Notes: generated by a model from the sequence alone, not told the origin. A stretch of 64,000 nt of DNA from Apis mellifera (GCF_003254395.2 NC_037643.1:13596963-13660962); one strand, 5' to 3'; numbered from the stretch's first letter, positions 1-12,720 are shown. A program made the numbers and translations.

Positions 1-475
1 TACCAAAATAATATTCTGGAAATAACACTCGTTAGAAATTGTAATGAACGTATATAAGAATACATGTATAAAAGAATTCGTCGAACGATAACGGCAGAAT
101 CGGCAGAATTTCTCGAGCTGCCGCTCTCGAGCCATCATTCGCGGGCGGCGGTTATTTTTTTTCCACGGGCGAACGCGGCGAGACAGATGGAAAGACGCAC
201 GGCCACCGAGGGTGGGACATTAGCCATAAATTCGTTGGTCCCAAGCGGCGGATAGGCGGAGGAGCCACCGTGCCAATTGTATAAATTGCCTATGACAAAC
301 TTATCGTCCCGCCATCGAGCCCTACGCCAACGTCCGCCGATTTCTCTCCACCCCCTTCGAAGCGCTCGATACTCCTCTTGCGAGGAGGATCGGTAATCGT
401 GAATAATATAACACGTTCCTGGTGGAAAATTTAAGGGAGAGTGAGAGAATTGTAATATTTTTTTTTAATGGATTA
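1..475. other. Gene-free GC-richer island at left edge
   Basis: Mixed-composition, CpG-rich sequence, most GC-rich between about 90 and 400. An open stretch of 63 codons at 64-255 starts with ATG, but it is short, basic and not recognisable. A TATA-like TATAAATT lies near 280. I see no convincing splice or coding signal, so I read this as non-coding flank of the array that follows. Confidence 0.5.
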
Positions 476-2350
476 TTTCTAATTTCTCTAATTATTTCTA
501 TTATTATTTCTATTTCTTATTTCTAATTGAAAGGAAGGGAAGGGGATTATTGTTTATAAGATAATCTTTCTCCAAGATCAAATTATAGTGTTTGAGAAGA
601 TTTTGTATTGTAGATCGTGAGTAATATGGTAGTTTATTGTTTTTTGGTATTTTTATTTTATATTAATATTTTTTTTTTTTATGGTATTTTATTTTATAAT
701 TGTGGAAAATTTGTTTGAACGAGCTTGAGGATTGAAGAATTGTAATTGTGTGGACGGTGTTTTATATTTTCTGGGTGCAATTGTAATTATTTCGCATATC
801 ATGTGCGTTTCGAATTCCAATTTCTTTGGAATCTTTGGAATTAAAAGGAAGGAAGGAGAATTATTGTTTTCAAATATCGTTTTTCGAGTATTATTTGACT
901 ATTTCTTATCTTAATCTTGCTCCATCTTATAACAGATCGTGAATAATATGATATTCGTAAGGGAAATTTGTTTGCAGTTTGAACAATTGTAATTGTAATC
1001 GTGTCTTATATGATTCGATATCGAATTTCTTACGATTAAAAGGAAAGAAAGGGAACTACTGTTTACAAATATTGTTTTTTGACTGTATTATTTGAGCTAT
1101 TTGACTATTTCTTATCTTAATCTTGCCTGATCTTGTAACAGATCGTAAATAATATATTATAAACATTCGTAGTAGGAAATTTATTTGCACCAACTTGAGT
1201 TTGAAGAATTCTAATTATAATATATAATTTGATTTCTTATAATTAAAAAAAAGGAAAAATATAATTTCCAAATATTATTTTTCAAGATCGAAGAACAATC
1301 TCTATATAATTAAATTTTTTATTTAAATTGCTACTTGCACGTTTCTTCTCTTAACTAATCTTGTAATAAATTGTGAATAATATAACATTTGTAGTGTCAA
1401 ATTTGCCAAGCACTTGAGCTTGAGCTAATTCGATTCTTAATTAATTAATTTCTTAATTTCTTAAAAAAAAAAAATAGTTTCCAAATATTAATTAAATTAC
1501 TACTTGCACGTTTCTTCTCTTAACCAATTTTGTAACAAACCGTGAATAATTATAAATTATAAATTATATATCATAATATTAATAAAATTAATAAAACAAC
1601 ATTTGTAGTTATAATATTCAAATTTACCAAGAACTTGAGCTTGAACTAAGCATTTCGATGCTTAATTTCTTAAAAAAAGGAAAAAAAGATAATTTCCAAA
1701 TATTAATTAAATTACTACTTGCACGTTCCTTCTCTTAACCGATCTTGTAACAAATCGCGAATAATACAATATTCATAGCATCAAATTTGCCAAGCATTTG
1801 AGAAAGAAAGGGGAAAGGAAAACTTATTCCAAATATTGTTTTTCGAAGAGCAATCTCCAATCAAATTAAACTACAACTTGCACTTTTCCTTAACCGATCT
1901 TCTAACAGATCTTGCGAATAATAAATAATAATAAATATTCGTAATATCAAAGAAAAAAAAAAGAGGAAAGGAAAACTATTATTTCCAAATATCGTTTTTC
2001 GAAGATCAATCTCGAATTAAATTAAAAAATTAAGTAACTTTACACGTTCCTTCTCTTAACCGATCTTATCTTATTAAAAATCTAACAAATCCTGAATAAT
2101 AAATATTCATAGCATCAAATTTGCCAAGCACTTGAGAAAGAAAGGGGAAAGGAAAACTTATTCCAAATATTGTTTTTCGAAGAGCAATCTCCAATCGAAT
2201 TAAACTACAACTTGCACTTTTCCTTAACCGATCTTCTAACAGATCTTGCGAATAATAAATAATAATAAATATTCGTAATATCAAAAAAAAAAAAAAAAAG
2301 AGGAAAGGAAAACTATTATTTCCAAATATCGTTTCTCGAAGATCAATCTC
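476..2350. repeat. Degenerate tandem array, units 150-320 bp
   Basis: The landmark AGATCGTGAATAAT or a close variant recurs near 612, 934, 1140, 1368, 1537, 1752, 1907, 2087 and 2241, so about nine units are present and they tend to get shorter to the right. Each unit also carries a CTTGAGCTTGAA-like stretch, a purine run (GGAAAGGAAA) and TTCCAAATATTGTTTTTCGAAG. The last part holds a longer duplication: 1792-1975 matches 2126-2310 closely, an offset of 334 bp that spans two units. Short open frames here are by-products of the repeat. Confidence 0.8.
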
Positions 2351-2770
2351 GACCGAATTAAAACCGAATTGGCAAATCGTGTTACGTCGTGTGCCACGAC
2401 GGTTTGGAGAGGATACGGTGCAGGTGCGTCACGGCGCTGCTTACGCGCCGCGCGCTCGTTTGAGACATCGTTCCCTGGAGGCCCGCCGGGGAACGTGACG
2501 TTCAACGTCCGGCGGCGCACGTACGCGCCGCTTTTGTCCCGCGATTCGTCGCGTAAATCGTCCCCCTCCCTCCCTCCCTCCCTTCAACGTTCACGTTCGC
2601 TTCCAGCTTTCCTGGTGGAAATGCGGGGAAAATCAATTTTGGGTTGGTCCACCGCGAATTTTATTTCCTCCTCTTGTTTGCTTTCTTCTTCTCTCACGCA
2701 CGCCAGGTTTTTACAAGCAGCGGGAAAATTTTCCAAAAGCGATCAATCATTGATCGGAGAAGTTCGAAAT
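2351..2770. other. Gene-free CpG-rich island
   Basis: Sharp change from AT-rich repeat to CpG-rich unique DNA. It contains a small inverted repeat, GTTCCC to GGGGAAC around 2469-2494, and a CTCCCTCCCT pyrimidine run near 2565-2582. An open frame of 136 codons on the plus strand at 2369-2779 (non-ATG start) is arginine- and serine-rich as expected from CpG-rich DNA and is not recognisable as a protein family. A CAG|GTGCGT donor-like site lies near 2421. Confidence 0.45.
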
Positions 2771-3960
2771 AATTCTTAGAACCTTGGATAATTTTAATAT
2801 TAATTTTTTTTCTTTAAATAAGAAGAATTATTTCGTTTCTCTGTGATATATAATTAAGAGAGAATCAAATACAAGCTTTTACAAGTTTTTACAAGCTGGT
2901 CGAGCAGTGGAAAAATTTAATATTAATTTTTAATAATAATAATAGTATTAATAATAATAATAAAAATTTTAATATAAATTAATTTTAATATTATATAACT
3001 TTTCTTTTAAAAAAAGGGGAATTATTTCGTTTCTTTGTGGTCGAACAATGGAAAAATTTCCAAAGGCGATTAATTATTGATCGGAAAAGAGAAATAATTC
3101 TTAGAGCCTTGGATAATTTTCCTTGAGTTTCGTAATTTTGTATTAATTTTTTTTCTTTAAATAAGAAGAATTATTTCGTTTCTGGTCGAGCAGTGGAAAA
3201 ATTTAACATTAATTTTAATAATATTAATAATATTAATAATAATAATAATAAAAATTTTAATATTAATTTTTTTTTCTTTAAATAAAAGGAATTATTTCGT
3301 TTCTCTATGGTCGAGCAATGGAAAAATTATTATAAAAGATTAATTATTGATCGGAAAAGAGAAATAATTCTTAGAGCCTTGGATAATTTTCGTTGAGTTT
3401 CATAATTTTAATATTAATTTTTTTCTTTAAATAACAGGAATTATTTTGTTTCTCTGTGATATATAATTTGATAAAATGTTAAGAGAGAATCAAATACGTT
3501 TTTAGGAGCTGATCGAGCAAATGGAAAAATTTAATATTAATTTTAATAATATTAATAATATTAATAATAATAATAATAGAAATTTTAATATTAATTTTTT
3601 TTCTTTAAAAAAAAGGGAATTATTTCGTTTCTCTGTGATCGAGCAGTGGAAAAATTTTCCAAAAGCGATTAATTATTGATCGAAAAAAAGAAATAATTAG
3701 AATCTTGGATAATTTTCGTTGAGTTTCTTAATTTTTTCTCTAAATAAGAAGAATTATTTCGTTTCTCTGTGATATATAATTAAGAGAGAATCAAATACGT
3801 TTTTACAAACTCTTAGAGCCTTGGATAATTTTTATTGAATTTCGTAATTTTAATATTAATTTTTTTTCTTTAAAAGAAAAGAGAATTATTTCTCTGTGGT
3901 ATATAATTTGATAAGATGCGTGTTAAGAGAGAAACGTGGATCAAATATATAAATGTGAAT
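2771..3960. repeat. Tandem array, units 120-196 bp
   Basis: The landmark GAATTATTTCGTTTCT (one or two changes in some copies) recurs near 2824, 3020, 3168, 3289, 3438, 3617, 3751 and 3882, giving about eight units. Each unit also has GCCTTGGATAATTTT, TATTAATTTTTTTTCTTTAAA and, in several, a run of AAT/ATT triplets. The starting sequence seems to be the right edge of the preceding island, where GATCAATCATTGATCGGAGAAG resembles the unit's TTAATTATTGATCGGAAAAG. Confidence 0.8.
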
Positions 3961-4370
3961 ATTTTATTTCTCCTTATTTTTTTTTTTTTTTTTGTTTTCG
4001 TATTGCGTTTCAATAAAAGTTGCGCAAGTATATCGAGATCGCGTAAAACCAGGAGGCAAATAAATTCGACGTGAGCGATGTAATATACCTACTTTAAATC
4101 GGTATACTTTAATTTCGTAAATGTTGATTTTGAAATTATTTGGTCCGTTTATATACGATCCAATATTATTTTATTTAAATAAGTTAATTATGGGAGGGGG
4201 GGAGGGTGCAAAAGCGATAAGAAGGGAAAGAATCGGTTCGGCGTGTATTGGGAAGTCTGGTCAATAATTAATCAATCTAAGTAAATTAATTTCTCGGAAT
4301 AAAATAACATTGATCCGTCCGAGCGTTAATTAATATTAAAATCAACATTTGCAAAACTGGAATAAATTGT
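3961..4370. other. Short non-repetitive spacer
   Basis: AT-rich but not tandemly repeated. It includes a T18-like run near 3979 and a G-rich stretch at about 4192-4207 (GGGAGGGGGGGAGGG) that could form a G-quadruplex. No gene signal is seen. Confidence 0.4.
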
Positions 4371-5910
4371 TAGCTAACAAAAAGATTAAAAATAATGTAT
4401 CTCATAATTTATTTCACTTTCTCCTCCATAATTAAAAAAATAAATTCAAATATATATATATATATATATGTATATATCTAAATATATAATTTTTCTTAAT
4501 TCTCTTCTAATTACTTTCTTCTCCATTGTTTAAAAAAATAAATTCATATGTGTACGACATCTAACAACAATCCAAAATATCTCACAATTTATTACTTTCT
4601 TCTCCATTGTTTAAAAAAATAAATTCATATGTGTACAACATCATACAATATTTAAAAATATCTCACAATTTATTACTTTCTTCTCCACAATTTAAAAAAA
4701 TAAATTCATAAATATACAAATCTAACAATATCTAAATAATATTTAAATATAAAAAATTAAATTCATAAATTCATAAATTATACATTCATAAATATATAAT
4801 TTTTTAAGTACAGAAAATATAATAGAAAGACATTAATATTTAACAATATTTAAAAATATCTTACAATTTATTCTCCACAATTTAGAAAAATAAATTCAAA
4901 ATTTATATGCATAATTTTCCAAATATAAAATAGAATAGAAAGCCAATATCTAATAACATCCAAAAATATCTCATAATTTATTACTTTCTTGTTCACAATT
5001 TAAAAAAATAAATTCATAAATATGCAACATCTAACAATATCTAAAAATATCTCACAATTTATTACTTTCTTATTTACAATTTAAAAAAATAAATTCATAA
5101 CTATGTAACATCTAACAATATCTAAAAATATCTCACAATTTATTACTTTCTTCTCCACAATTTAAAAAAATAAATTCATAAATTCATAAATTATACATTC
5201 ATAAATATATATACATATTTTTTCAAGAAGAAAAGAGAAAGATAATACAGAAAGTATAATAGAAAGACACCAATATCTAACAACATCTAAAAATGTCTCA
5301 CAATTTATTAAATTCTCCACAATTTAAAAAAATAAATTCATATATACATACAAATTCATATGTACATAATTTTCCAAATACAGAAAATAGAATAGAAAGA
5401 CATCAATATCTAATAACATCCAAAAATATCTCACAATTTATTACTTTCTTCTACTTTCTTCTACTTATTTCTACTTTCAATTTATTAACCTCCACAATTT
5501 AAAAATTCATAAATATATAACATTTAACATCCAAAAATATTACAATTATATTACAATTTATTACTTTCTTTTCCACAATTTAAAATAATAAATTCATATA
5601 TATACACATAATTTTCCAAGTACAGAGAATAGAATAGAAAGACACCAATATCTAACAACATTTAAAAATATTTCATAATTAATTAAATAAATCACAATTT
5701 ATTACTTTCTTCTCCACAATTTAAAAAAATAAATTAATATATATAATTTTTAATATATTTAAATAATATATAAATAATAATATAATAATAATAATAATAA
5801 TAACAATATTTAAATAATAATATATTTAATTTTTAATATAATTTTCCAAATAGAGAAAGTATAATAGAAAGACACCACTATCTAACAACATCCAAGCTAA
5901 ATAATTGAAT
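4371..5910. repeat. Tandem array with an 81 bp core period
   Basis: The core CTCACAATTTATTACTTTCTTCTCCACAATTTAAAAAAATAAATTCAT (given here as its recognisable parts: CACAATTTATTACTTTC, then TTTAAAAAAATAAATTCAT) repeats with a strikingly regular step. TAAAAAAATAAATTCAT starts near 4531, 4612 and 4693, then 5001, 5082 and 5163, each step being 81 bp. Longer, less regular units with AGAATAGAAAGACA(C/T)CAATATC lie between these runs. The right end degrades into AATAAT/ATATAT simple sequence at 5740-5850. Confidence 0.85.
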
Positions 5911-6597
5911 CTTCGATCACTAATAATATACTAATCATTTTACCATCCTCTCATCCAATCTTTCTTCTTATCCAATCCAAACAACAACGAAACTTACATG
6001 GAAAATTTCCCGTCCAAATCCTAGCCCGCAACGAGTCCAATCAAAACTCGGCGACAATTAACGATCTGCCCGCCGGAAAATCACGACGATTAATCGGCCT
6101 GTCGTCGACAATCGTTTAAATCCGCGAACGATTTACACCGTGCGACGGCCCACGCGCGCTGAGCGAACAAGGGGCGAGTTTACATTCAAAGGTGGAGGGA
6201 GAGAGGGAGGAGAGGGAGGGAGAGAGCAGTAGCAGCACTCGTGGGGGGTGAAACCGCTCGTTTATCAGTAACCGACTCCAGTGAAAGCGACACCCGTACG
6301 CCGCACGAATAACAATCCTCGCGCCGATTCGAAAAGTATTGGCCGCGCCGCCACCCCTGCGCCTCGACCCTCCGCCCGTCCGTGGACATTATTTACGCGG
6401 CGGCTCGACTCCTTCTCTTCCTTCTCTTCCTTCCTTTCTTTTTTTTTTCCATTTCCAATTCACTTAGACTCCGCAGACCAGACAGAATTTCTCCCTGTTT
6501 TAACTGGAAAGGGGAGGGAAGGGGTCTGTTACATGACCGAGTCGAGGGCCACCCCATTCGAAAACCGCGAACTCGAGACCGCGTCGCTTCTGATTTC
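5911..6597. other. Gene-free CpG-rich island
   Basis: CpG-rich unique DNA with its richest part at about 6050-6420 and a purine run (GAGGGAGAGAGGGAGG) near 6195. Open frames on both strands overlap across 6186-6651 and read as arginine- or serine-rich low-complexity peptides, so none is preferred. The island may be regulatory or a 5' exon, but nothing decides this. Confidence 0.4.
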
Positions 6598-7370
6598 GTT
6601 GCGATAATTGCTCGAAGGAAAGAGTTTTTTTTGGTTCTTTTTCCTGGTTAAGGGAGTGAAATGGTGGTAGTTTTTTGGTATATTAATTAATTAATAGTAG
6701 TATTAATTAATTGTTTTATCTCGTTTATTTGTTGATGGATTGATTTATTATTTATTTATTATTTTTATTTTATTATTTAATTATATTTTATTATATAATT
6801 TTTATTATTTATTTATTATTTTTATTTGGTTGATGGTTTTGGGGAGGGGGGGATGTTGGAAAAGTAGAAGCTTGGGAAAAGTAGAGTTGATGTGTTGATT
6901 AATTGGTAATTGATTGGGAAATTGAGAAAGGAGAAAGAATTTTTGGAGCCTTGGATAATTCTAAACTAGTTTGTAAATTTTTTCGTTGTGATAATTGCTC
7001 GAAGGAAAGAGTTTTTTCTTTTTTTGGTTCTTTTTCCTGGTGAGAGAATAGGATGGTGATAGTTTCTTGGTATATTAATTAATTAATAGTAGCAATTGTT
7101 TTATCTCGTTTATTTGTTGATGGATTGATTTATTATTTATTTATTATTTTTATTTTATTATTTAATTATATTTTATTATATAATTTGTATTATTTATTTA
7201 TTATTTTTATTTGGTTGATGGTTTTGGGAAAGGGGGAGGGTAATCTTGGAAAAGTAGAAGCTTGGGGAAAGTAGAGTGATGTGTTGATTAATTGGTAATT
7301 GATTGGGAAATTGAGAAAGGAGAAAGAATTTTTGGAGCCTTGGATAATTCTAAACTAGTTTGTAAATTTT
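6598..7370. repeat. Two-copy direct repeat, about 384 bp period
   Basis: The stretch starting TTGCGATAATTGCTCGAAGG near 6598 recurs near 6982 and the similarity continues for most of 380 bp. It includes GTTGATGGATTGATTTATTATTTATTTATT, GGTTGATGGTTTTGGG, AAAAGTAGAAGCTTGGG and GGAGAAAGAATTTTTGGAGCC at matching positions. The boundary of the first copy is the edge of the CpG island, so the first copy is likely the parental one. Confidence 0.85.
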
Positions 7371-7900
7371 TTCAAAGTAAGAGGAAAAATAAATTCATTT
7401 TATTTCTATATGTATATGTTGATAGGATTGAAATTATTATTAATATATATGTGTAAGAAGATAACCGATGTAATAGTTAAAATCAATTTAACGTCAAAGT
7501 ATAAAAATTGAGAATTGAGATTAATTCATTTATAATCCGATTATTAAACGTAGTTTTTTCCTCTAAGGGAAAAATGTACTGTTATAATATACAGATTATA
7601 ACTACATCTATGCCACATATATTGCTTTTTCTTAATAAATCCATTAAATCAAAAGTTAATCAAAATCCAAACGATACAAATTCCACTCTTCCTTGATTCT
7701 TTCACTATTCCATTATTTTATTTGAACAATCGCATTCCAACTAATTCCAACTATTCTTCGTTTAACACGTTGACTGCAATGTGTATTTCCAAATTTCTTT
7801 CACGTGCTCTGCCCGATATTTTAGCAATTCGAATCGCTGGTGGTATAATAAGCAAGAATAATCATTCCATCCTGTTACATTATTGATATCCTCACTCGTC
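7371..7900. other. Non-repetitive AT-rich spacer
   Basis: Unique AT-rich DNA. An ATG-less open frame at 7508-7696 is short and without recognisable motifs. The right part (7760-7900) is GC-richer, contains an E-box CACGTG near 7802, and runs into the first unit of the next array. Confidence 0.4.
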
Positions 7901-8890
7901 ACAGTTGGAATCTTTGTAACGAGAAATGTAAGAAAAATGGAAGAGTTGTGTTTTAGTCAATGGCAATACATAATAGACAATCTCAGTTTTAAAAGTTTTA
8001 TATTCTAAATAATTCTTTCAACAAACCATTTTTGTTGAGAATCATACTTTTATCAAACTTTGTCACACTTTTATAATATTCCTTTCCACAAATATCTATA
8101 AAGACCCTTCATAAGTAGTTAAAATTTCTGGAAAAATGAAAGAGTTATACAGAATACTTCAAAGTTTTACATTCCAACTAATTCTTTCAACAAACTATTT
8201 CTGTTGAATCATACTTTTATCAAACTTCGTCACACTTTTATAACATTCCTTTCCATAAATATCTATAAAGAGTCTTTGTAAGTAGTTAAAATTTCTGGAA
8301 AAATGAAAGAGTTGTGTCTTAATCAATGGCAATCACATAGCAAACAACGACTTTCCCTCCTGATTAATTTCATCTTTATACAAAATATTTCAAAGTTTTA
8401 CATTCCAACTAATTCTTTCAACAAACCATTTCTATTGAATCATACTTTTATCAAACTTCATTTATCACACTTTCATATATTATATTATATATTCCTTTCC
8501 ACAAATATCTACAAAAACCCTTCATAAGTAATTAAAATTTCTAGAAAATGAAAGAGTTATACAGATTATTTCTTTCAACAAACCATTTCTATTGAATCAT
8601 ACTTTTATCAAACTTCATTTATCACACTTTCATATATTATATTATATATTCCTTTCCACAAATATCTACAAAAACCCTTCATAAGTAATTAAAATTTCTA
8701 GAAAAATGAAAGAGTTATACAAAATACTTCAAAGTTTTACATTCACATCCCAATTCTTTCAACAAACCATTTCAATTGAATCATACTTTTATCAAACTTC
8801 ATTCATCATTTTCATTCCTTTCCACAAATACTTACAAACTACCTCCTTCACTTCAACTTTATCCTTCGTACTCAAGTCACAAGATTAACC
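7901..8890. repeat. Tandem array, units about 160-240 bp
   Basis: The landmark GAAAGAGTTATAC or GAAGAGTTGTG follows AAAATTTCTGGAAAAAT in each unit, near 7940, 8135, 8303, 8548 and 8706. The units also share TTCTTTCAACAAACCATTTC, TGAATCATACTTTTATCAAAC and TTCCTTTCCACAAATATCTA. About five units are present. Two neighbouring units (about 8430-8540 and 8590-8700) are nearly identical over roughly 100 bp, which points to recent unequal exchange. The open frames starting MKEL are repeat by-products. Confidence 0.85.
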
Positions 8891-9480
8891 AAACGTGTTA
8901 AACATTCCTTTTCCTTTCAGCTCGTCGAGGTGCCAACTTCTCCTCTCGAAGAAGCGGGGAGATGACACAGCCAAGCTGAAGAGGAGGAGAGATGGTGGAT
9001 CAATCGCACCTCTCCCATCCCGTTCTTTATAAATGAGAGAGCGAAGGGGGTGGACCGCGTGGAAGGAGGAGGAGGAGGGTAGCGTTTCGGAGGCTGCAGT
9101 TTAGATATTCACCGGTTGATTACCGTCCCGATGGGGTACGGCCCACGGAAAAGGGGAATCCCCTGGAGGACGCTAACTCGACAACTGACAAATTAGCCCG
9201 CCGCCACGACGACACTTGCAAAATGGGTCGACAAGAAGCTGGCCCTATCCCTCTCTCCCTCCCTCCCTCCCTCCTTCTCTCTGTTTGCGAATTTGACGCA
9301 GGGAGAGTCAATTTTCCTATCGTTCGACGGATTGAACGATCGCCCTTGGAATTGTTACGGTTTATCCTGGATTAATTTTCGAATGGAGGGAGAGGATGCC
9401 AAGTATCTCAACAGGAAAAACTTATTCGAGACTGTTTCCCAAAGCAGCTTCGAACGATATTTATTGTATCATAACAGGAA
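8891..9480. other. Gene-free GC-rich island
   Basis: GC-rich unique sequence with a TATAAATG motif near 9029, a GGAGGAGGAGGAGG run near 9066, and CCCTCCCTCCCTCCCT near 9260. The open frames in it (for instance 9293-9484, plus) are short and unrecognised. Confidence 0.4.
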
Positions 9481-9912
9481 TTAATTAATTATACAATACT
9501 TTAATATAATACTATATAATATAATATAATAATCATAATAATAATCATAATAATATAATACTATATAATATAATATAATAATATAATATAATAATCATAA
9601 TAATAATCATAATAATATAATAATATAATATAATAATATAATATAATAATCATAATAATAATCATAATAATAATCATAATAATAATAATATAATACTATA
9701 TAATATAATATAATAATATAATATAATAATCATAATAATAATCATAATAATATAATACTATATAATATAATATAATATAATATAATATAATATAATATAA
9801 TAATATAATATAATAATCATAATAATAATCATAATAATATAATACTATATAATATAATATAATAATATAATATAATATATATATAATATAATATAATAAT
9901 ATAATATAATAC
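9481..9912. repeat. AT-only complex microsatellite
   Basis: About 430 bp made almost wholly of A and T with a rare C, built from ATAATAATC and ATAATATAATACTATATAATATAAT modules that alternate in a higher-order pattern of roughly 100 bp. No coding potential is present. Confidence 0.9.
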
Positions 9913-10904
9913 TTTAATTAATACGAATAAAAGAAAATAGAACGAAGAATGTGTGAAAATAGAAAGAAAGGATTCTGGCTTTTTCTCTGAAACTATAAAA
10001 TTCAAAAGTGAGTAAATCAGTCTCAGTTTCCTTTCTCTCTCAACGATCACTTAATAGCGCGACGATAATTCTGTAAAATGAAAAAGAGGAGGAGGAAGGA
10101 GGAGGGAGAAGGAAAGAAGACGTTGGCAGGTGCGTGTATTCTCCCTTCGAGAATATTCTCTCGCATCCCGCGTGGCGGATTTCGGGGCTTTGTAGTCATC
10201 CATTCTCATCCCTCCCCCGTGCATTATTTAAATAAACAAGGAGGAGGGGGGAGAGGGGGACAGATTGGCTGGCTCTCCTTCTCTTCTTCTTCTTCTTCTT
10301 CTTCCGATGGGGCGGCTTCGAGTGACGAACAATTATCCCCCTCCCCTCCGCGTGGGAGAGAAGTGACAGGGTTGAGGCAGGATTTCTAATGAATTTTAAA
10401 TTGCCCGCCCATCCATAACGCGACCCCGTTGACAGCCGGGATGAACCGGAGATGACAAAGTAAAACGGCCGACTTAATATTTCCGCGAGGCGAGAAGGCT
10501 TTGTCTCTCGATTCGAAGGATTTCGAAAGAGGATCGAGGAGAATTTGAAAGAGGAGAAATTTTTCTTTTGGAAATTTTTTTTTTTTTTCGTTTTTCATAA
10601 CTTTCTCGATGAAAGTTTTAAATTTAATTTAAACGATGGATGATTCTCTCTCTCTTTCTCTCTTCGTTTCGTTTTTCGAGAACACAGCTTGAAATTCTTC
10701 CATAGGTATATGGAAGGGGTGGGGTGGCGATCATTTTTCAAACGGAAACATAAATTCCGCGCGAGGCGTGTTTGGGCAGGGCTTGGGAAAAAACTTGTGA
10801 ACAGTTTATTGTTTCTCGCGGAGGAGGGTGAGTCACTTCAGACTCGAGGAATTCGTTTACTTTCGATCGGGGCAAACAATTATATTGAGCTCGATAGAAT
10901 CGCG
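9913..10904. other. Gene-free mixed island
   Basis: Mixed GC content. An ATG-started frame of 103 codons at 10078-10389 (plus) begins lysine/arginine-rich, ends in a serine run encoded by TTC repeats, and resembles no family I know. Donor-like sites CAG|GTGCGT near 10130 and AGG|GTGAGT near 10828 stand out, so a 5' exon is possible but unsupported. A T14 run lies near 10576. Confidence 0.4.
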
Positions 10905-11787
10905 TGTTTACACAAATTTTTACTCCAGATCGTTTCGATTCCAGGTAAAAATCTCGCCGATAATTGGAAAGAAATAAAACTGTCTCGTTAAAAAAGAGAG
11001 AGAAAAAATAATCCTGAGCCTGATCCGTATCCAAATCTCGATTCATCGGCGATCACTCGTAGGATGAAAGGTACGACGTAACAAAATTCTTTCTATTTGA
11101 ATATCGCGCGGGTCGATCGTTCGATTCGTAACGCGAGTTTCGTGTTCGACCGGTCGAGATATAATGATTGTATCGACGTTACGTCGAGACGATTAACGGT
11201 TTCCAAGGTGTCTCGATCTTGGATGATCGTCCTAACGCAACTTCGTAAGCGAAAATAACCTTTGCCGTTTCGAACGTTCGAGTTATTAGCCGTTCCATCG
11301 TTGCGCTGCGTGTCGCGTCGAGATCGTGGACGAAGCGCTCGAAGCGGGGATAAGCGGTGCCCGTGGCTCTCCTTCCAAACGGTGAACGGCACGCCTCGAG
11401 TCTTGGAACGGGACACGGGTACACGCGCTCACTCGAGATTAAAATTACGCGCGCGTTTCGCTACGATCGAGGGACGTTTCTTCTCGCCGATGCGCGACAC
11501 GATCGCGAGTTCCCTCGCGAACCAATTCCGGCTAAAGATTTTCAACTTTTTATTTTTACCCGGCGATAAATACCGAATTTCCCTCGAATTCGATGTTTTC
11601 CACGATTTGATCCGGCAGGAAAAGATAGCTTCGTTCGTGGAAATCGTTTTCAAATCGATATTTCGAATATCGTGAACGCGAGAAAAGAAAGGATTGTTAT
11701 TCAATCGTATCAATTTCATCCCGAAATTTCGCTTTCCGATAGGAAAATTTGTCGACGAACTTTGCACTCGAATAGATCCATTTCCAT
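10905..11787. repeat. Segmental duplication, copy A (unique part)
   Basis: About 0.88 kb of CpG-rich sequence repeated in direct orientation at 24813-25686. Similarity starts abruptly at TTTACACAAATTTTTACTCC and flanks to the left are unrelated. Over the 414 bp at 11262-11675 versus 25161-25574 I count ten substitutions and no indels, about 97.6% identity. Both strands stay open over long stretches, but eight of the ten changes alter the plus-strand peptide and one creates a minus-strand stop in copy A, so neither frame looks conserved as protein. The final part (about 11540-11673) is the likely parent of the tandem monomers that follow. Confidence 0.85.
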
Positions 11788-12720
11788 TGTATAATACGAA
11801 GAAAGAAAAAAAATTATTGGAAATTCACGAGCATAATTTATTTCCCTCCCCCTAAATATAACAAAAATCTCAATCTCCCTCGATCATTAATCCGATATTT
11901 TCTATAGTTTTATCCAGCAAGAAGAGGTATCTTTATTCGAGAAAGTCATTTTCAAATTGATATTTTGAATATCATCTCCATTTCCACTGTATAATACGAA
12001 GAAAGAAAAAAAATTATTGGAAATTCACGAGCATAACTTATTTCCCTCCCCCTAAATATAACAAAAATCTCAATCTCCCTCGATCATTAATCCGATATTT
12101 TCTATAGTTTTATCCAGCAAGAAGAGGTATCTTTATTCGAGAAAGTCATTTTCAAATTGATATTTTGAATATCGTTCATCTCCATTTCCACTGTATAATA
12201 CGAAGAAAGAAAAAAAATTATTGGAAATTCACGAGCATAACTTATTTCCCTCCCCCTAAATATAACAAAAATCGATCTCCCCCCATCATTAATCCGATAT
12301 TTTCTATAGTTTTATCCAGCAGGAAAAGGTATCTTTATTCGAGAAAGTCATTTTCAAATTGGTATTTTGAATATCATCTCCATTTCTACTGTATAATACG
12401 AAGAAAGAAAAAAAATTATTGGAAATTCACGAGCATAATTTATTTCCCTCCCCCTAAATATAACAAAAATCTCGATCTCCCTCCATCATTAATCCAATAT
12501 TTTCTTTTATCCAGCAAGAAGAGGTATCTTTATTCGAGAAAGTCATTTTCAAATTGATATTTTAAATATCATCTCCATTTCCACTGTATAATACGAAGAA
12601 AGAAAAAAAATTATTGGAAATTCACGAGCATAACTTATTTCTCTTCCCCAAAAGCAAATATAACAAAAATCTCGATCTCCCTCGATCATTAAGAAAAATG
12701 TATCCTTTATTCTTGCAAGG
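11788..12720. repeat. Tandem array A, about 200 bp monomer
   Basis: TGTATAATACGAAGAAAG recurs near 11788, 11988, 12192, 12390 and 12585, so five units with steps of 195-204 bp. Each unit runs through TTATTGGAAATTCACGAGCA, TTTCCCTCCCCCTAAATATA, CTCCCTC(G/C)ATCATTAATCC, ATCCAGCA(A/G)GAA and GAGAAAGTCATTTTCAAATT. Units of this array share array-specific variants (ATTATTGGAAATTCACGAG) that differ from those of the sister array at 25687-26380 (GTTATTAGAGATCCACGAG). Confidence 0.9.

Noticed and set aside
10905..11787. Duplicated block as a known DNA transposon or retroelement
   Set aside because: No terminal inverted repeats, poly(A) tail, reverse transcriptase or transposase motif is present.
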